Made by a program: the position numbers and the translations under genes. Positions 5,899-7,756 of a stretch of 7,756 bases of DNA are shown piece after piece. Every line of letters begins with the position of its first letter. The stretch's first letter is position 1. The DNA lies in contig VBNY01000153.1 of the NCBI GenBank assembly GCA_005877705.1, positions 1 to 7,756 of the forward strand. Reading direction: 5' to 3'. Below the pieces are notes generated by a model. It was not told the origin of the DNA. It searched no databases and saw nothing but the letters and a program-made list of their open reading frames with translations. The DNA is from Gammaproteobacteria bacterium. GTDB taxonomy: Bacteria > Pseudomonadota > Gammaproteobacteria > Steroidobacterales > Steroidobacteraceae.

Positions 5899-6675
5899 AT
5901 GGGTCAGAAGGTCAATCCGATCGGCATGCGGCTGGGCATCACCCGCGACTGGACCTCGCGCTGGTACGCCGGCAAGAAGCAGTTCCCGCGCCTCGTGCAC
6001 ACGGACTTTCGGGTGCGCGAATTTCTGAAGGAGAGGCTCGCCGAGGCATCCGTGAGCCGCATCCAGATCGAGCGGGCGGCGAAGAAAGTCAACATCACGA
6101 TCCAGACGGCGCGTCCGGGCATCGTGATCGGCAAGAAGGGCGAGGACATCGAGAAGCTGCGTCAGGAGACCGCCAAGCTGCTCGACATGGCGTTCACCGA
6201 CGTGCGCCTCAACATCGCCGAGATCCGCAAGCCCGAGCTGGACGCGCAACTCGTCGCCGACAGCATCGCGCAGCAGATCGAGAAGCGCGTGATGTTCCGC
6301 CGCGCGATGAAGCGGGCGGTGATGAGCACGATGAGAAGCGGTGCGCTGGGCGTCAAGGTGCGCGTATCCGGCCGGTTGAATGGCGCGGAAATCGCGCGCA
6401 CCGAGTGGTATCGCGAGGGCCGCATTCCGCTGCATACCTTTCGCGCTGATATCGACTACGGGCTGTCGGAGGCGATGACGACGTACGGCGTCATCGGCGT
6501 CAAGGTGTGGATCTTCAAGGGCGAAGTGTTCGACAAGGCCGATCTGGCGCAGGCGGCCGCCGAGGGCGAAGCCCAGGCGCAGGCCCCACCGGCAAGCGCG
6601 CCGCCCGCGGCGGCGGTCGCGCCGGCCGCAGCAACCGCGCCGGCTGCACCCGTCGAAGTCACGACGCAGGGTTGA
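5899..6675 (+). CDS. rpsC: 30S ribosomal protein S3
   Basis: S3 guards the mRNA entry channel of the small subunit. The N-terminus MGQKVNPIGMRLGI is typical. The type II KH domain has its GKKG loop at residues 78-81 (ARPGIVIGKKGED), and the RRAMK cluster (Arg134, Arg135, Lys138) matches E. coli Arg131, Arg132 and Lys135, implicated in mRNA helicase activity. The C-terminal domain contains GRLNGAEIARTEWYREGRIPLHT and YGVIGVKVWIFKGE. After residue 209 the protein departs from E. coli: instead of a Lys/Arg-rich tail it has about 45 residues dominated by Ala, Pro and Val, giving 258 residues against 233. The Shine-Dalgarno AAGG lies inside the end of rplV. Confidence 0.98.
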   Translation: MGQKVNPIGMRLGITRDWTSRWYAGKKQFPRLVHTDFRVREFLKERLAEASVSRIQIERAAKKVNITIQTARPGIVIGKKGEDIEKLRQETAKLLDMAFTDVRLNIAEIRKPELDAQLVADSIAQQIEKRVMFRRAMKRAVMSTMRSGALGVKVRVSGRLNGAEIARTEWYREGRIPLHTFRADIDYGLSEAMTTYGVIGVKVWIFKGEVFDKADLAQAAAEGEAQAQAPPASAPPAAAVAPAAATAPAAPVEVTTQG

Positions 6676-6691
6676 GTGAAGACAAGTGAGC

Positions 6692-7105
6692 ATGCTGCAG
6701 CCAAAACGGACGAAATACCGCAAGCAGTTCAAGGGCCGCAACCCCGGCCTCGCGACGCGCGGCAACTCCGTGTCCTTCGGCGAGTTCGGCCTGAAGGCGA
6801 CCAGTCGCGCGCGCATGACGGCGCGGGAGATCGAGGCGGCGCGGCGCGCGATGGCGCGCTACGTGAAGCGCGGCGGACAGATCTGGATCCGCGTGTTTCC
6901 GGACGTGCCGATCAGCAAGAAGCCGCTCGAAGTTCGCATGGGTAGCGGCAAGGGCAACGTGGAGTACTACGTCGCGCGCGTGCAGCCCGGCAAAGTGCTG
7001 TTCGAGATGGAGGGCGTGGATGAGACCACGGCCCGCGAGGCTTTTCGTCTCGCCGGCTCGAAGCTCTCCGTGTCCACGACGTTTGCGAAACGGCAGGTTC
7101 GATGA
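6692..7105 (+). CDS. rplP: 50S ribosomal protein L16
   Basis: L16 joins the large subunit late and helps position A-site tRNA near the peptidyl-transferase centre. With ATG at 6692 the protein has 137 residues (136 in E. coli) and starts MLQPKRTKYRK as the family does; an in-frame GTG at 6686 would add two residues but sits too close to the GAAG Shine-Dalgarno (6678-6681). GRNPGLA, LTAR-like MTAREIEAARRA, IWIRVFPD and VRMGSGKGNVEYYVA are conserved. Arg82 corresponds to E. coli Arg81, the target of the hydroxylase YcfD. The stop TGA overlaps the start region of rpmC. Confidence 0.97.
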   Translation: MLQPKRTKYRKQFKGRNPGLATRGNSVSFGEFGLKATSRARMTAREIEAARRAMARYVKRGGQIWIRVFPDVPISKKPLEVRMGSGKGNVEYYVARVQPGKVLFEMEGVDETTAREAFRLAGSKLSVSTTFAKRQVR

Positions 7106-7320
7106 TGGACGCGAAACAACTGCGCAGCAAGTCAGCCGCGGAACTTGGGGATGAGCTCTTGAAGCTGCGCAAGGAGCAGTTCGCGCTGCGCATGCAGCGG
7201 GCGACCGGCCAATTGCCCAAGCCCGATCAGTTCGGCAAGGTGCGGCGGAACATCGCTCGCCTGAAGACCGTGCTGCGCGAGTCACAGGAAACGGCCGTCG
7301 CCGGAGGCAAGAAGAAATGA
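7105..7320 (+). CDS. rpmC: 50S ribosomal protein L29
   Basis: L29 is a small two-helix protein beside L23 at the tunnel exit. The 71 residues read MDAKQLRSKSAAELGDELLK, then LRKEQFALRMQRATGQL and VRRNIARLKTVL, matching the family; E. coli L29 has 63 residues, and the extra part is a short Ala/Gly/Lys tail. ATG at 7105 overlaps the last base of the rplP stop; an adjacent ATG at 7102 is also in frame. I prefer 7105 because it aligns with E. coli MKAKEL and gives 7 bases after AGG (7095-7097). Its own stop overlaps the rpsQ start in ATGA, a sign of translational coupling. Confidence 0.94.
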   Translation: MDAKQLRSKSAAELGDELLKLRKEQFALRMQRATGQLPKPDQFGKVRRNIARLKTVLRESQETAVAGGKKK

Positions 7321-7607
7321 GCGCTGACGAGTCACGCGAGTCGAAGGTTGAAGCCAAAGGCACGCCCACCCTGACGGGGCGCGTGGTGAGCAACAAGATG
7401 CAGAAGACGATCGCCGTCGAGATCGAGCGGCTCGTCAGACACCCGACGTACGGCAAGTACATCCGCCGCACGACCAAGCTGCTGGCGCACGATGAGAGCG
7501 GCGAATCGCACGAAGGGGATCTGGTGAAGATCGCTCCGTGTCGGCCGCTGTCGCGGCGCAAGTCGTGGCGGCTGATCGAGGTGCTGCAGAAGGCCGCTGG
7601 CCGCTAG
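7317..7607 (+). CDS. rpsQ: 30S ribosomal protein S17
   Basis: S17 is a primary 16S rRNA-binding protein with an OB fold. LTGRVVSNKMQKTIAVEIER, HPTYGKYIRRTTKL, HDE and CRPLSRRKSWRL are diagnostic. The 96 residues are about a dozen longer than E. coli S17 (84), chiefly from a polar N-terminal extension (MSADESRESKVEAKG). ATG at 7317 overlaps the rpmC stop by four bases and has GGAGG (7303-7307) 9 bases upstream, so the extension is probably genuine. It is the last gene of the classical S10 operon; rplN of the spc group follows after only 21 bases. Confidence 0.97.
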   Translation: MSADESRESKVEAKGTPTLTGRVVSNKMQKTIAVEIERLVRHPTYGKYIRRTTKLLAHDESGESHEGDLVKIAPCRPLSRRKSWRLIEVLQKAAGR

Positions 7608-7628
7608 AGCGCACAAGGCAGGTACAGC

Positions 7629-7756
7629 ATGATCCAGTTGCGCACGATGCTGAATGCCGCTGACAACAGCGGCGCGCGCACCCTGATGTGCATCAAGGTG
7701 CTCGGCGGCACGCGCCGCCGCTACGCGAACGTCGGCGATGTCATCAAGGTGAGCGT
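7629..7756 (+). CDS. rplN: 50S ribosomal protein L14, N-terminal part (cut by window end)
   Basis: The first 42 residues are present: MIQLRTMLNAADNSGARTLM, then CIKVLGGTRRRYANVGDVIKVSV. This is the highly conserved L14 N-terminus (E. coli MIQEQTMLNVADNSGA). L14 lies at the subunit interface and contributes to intersubunit bridges. ATG at 7629 is preceded by AGGCAGG (7617-7623). The gap from rpsQ is 21 bases, with no promoter-like sequence, so the spc genes appear to be cotranscribed with the S10 genes here, unlike E. coli where a promoter separates them. Confidence 0.96.
   Translation, partial: MIQLRTMLNAADNSGARTLMCIKVLGGTRRRYANVGDVIKVS

Noticed and set aside
5491..6816. 441-codon open frame on the minus strand
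   Set aside because: It lies antisense to rplV, rpsC and neighbouring genes that match known r-proteins along their full length; long antisense frames are common in GC-rich DNA. Its translation is low in recognisable motifs.
7608..7628. Separate spc promoter between rpsQ and rplN
   Set aside because: The gap is only 21 bases and holds the rplN ribosome-binding site; no -35/-10 pair is seen.

Overview
The window is a piece of the S10/spc ribosomal-protein locus of a high-GC bacterium, interrupted by a two-gene metabolic module. The r-proteins resemble gammaproteobacterial ones from L3 through L14 (for example L16 beginning MLQPKRTK and L2 with the VDHPHGGGEG loop), and the gene order is the proteobacterial one. 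Assignment to a GC-rich gammaproteobacterium is inference from protein resemblance; no finer placement is possible from this sequence alone.

Left part (1-2659). The first 28 bases encode the C-terminal end of ribosomal protein S10 (rpsJ), reading VDVQIKLN and a stop. In a canonical S10 operon rplC follows rpsJ almost directly. Here about 2.6 kb intervenes. It holds, in order, a two-hairpin palindromic element (32-115), an aldo/keto reductase gene on the minus strand facing rpsJ (156-1220), an AT-rich divergent control region (1221-1346), a LysR-family regulator on the plus strand (1347-2261), a sigma70-like promoter with a GC-rich discriminator (2292-2320), a long untranslated leader, and two perfect 68-bp tandem copies of the same palindromic element in inverted orientation (2508-2645) ending next to the rplC ribosome-binding site.

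Right part (2660-7756). A compact plus-strand operon runs rplC-rplD-rplW-rplB-rpsS-rplV-rpsC-rplP-rpmC-rpsQ-rplN (the last cut by the window end). Junctions are a few bases or overlapping, except for a 70-base gap before rplW that contains a perfect 11-bp hairpin. rpsQ runs into rplN with only 21 bases between, so no separate spc promoter is apparent.

How it fits together. The ribosomal genes build the large- and small-subunit cores, and L4, L22 and L23 line the nascent-peptide tunnel and its exit. The reductase/LysR pair has the usual layout of a regulator that controls its divergent neighbour. Its position splits the S10 operon, so rplC onward probably depends at least partly on the internal promoter at 2292-2320. 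The most unusual content is the split operon together with the structured repeat family on both sides of the inserted pair, with base-pair covariation between copies.
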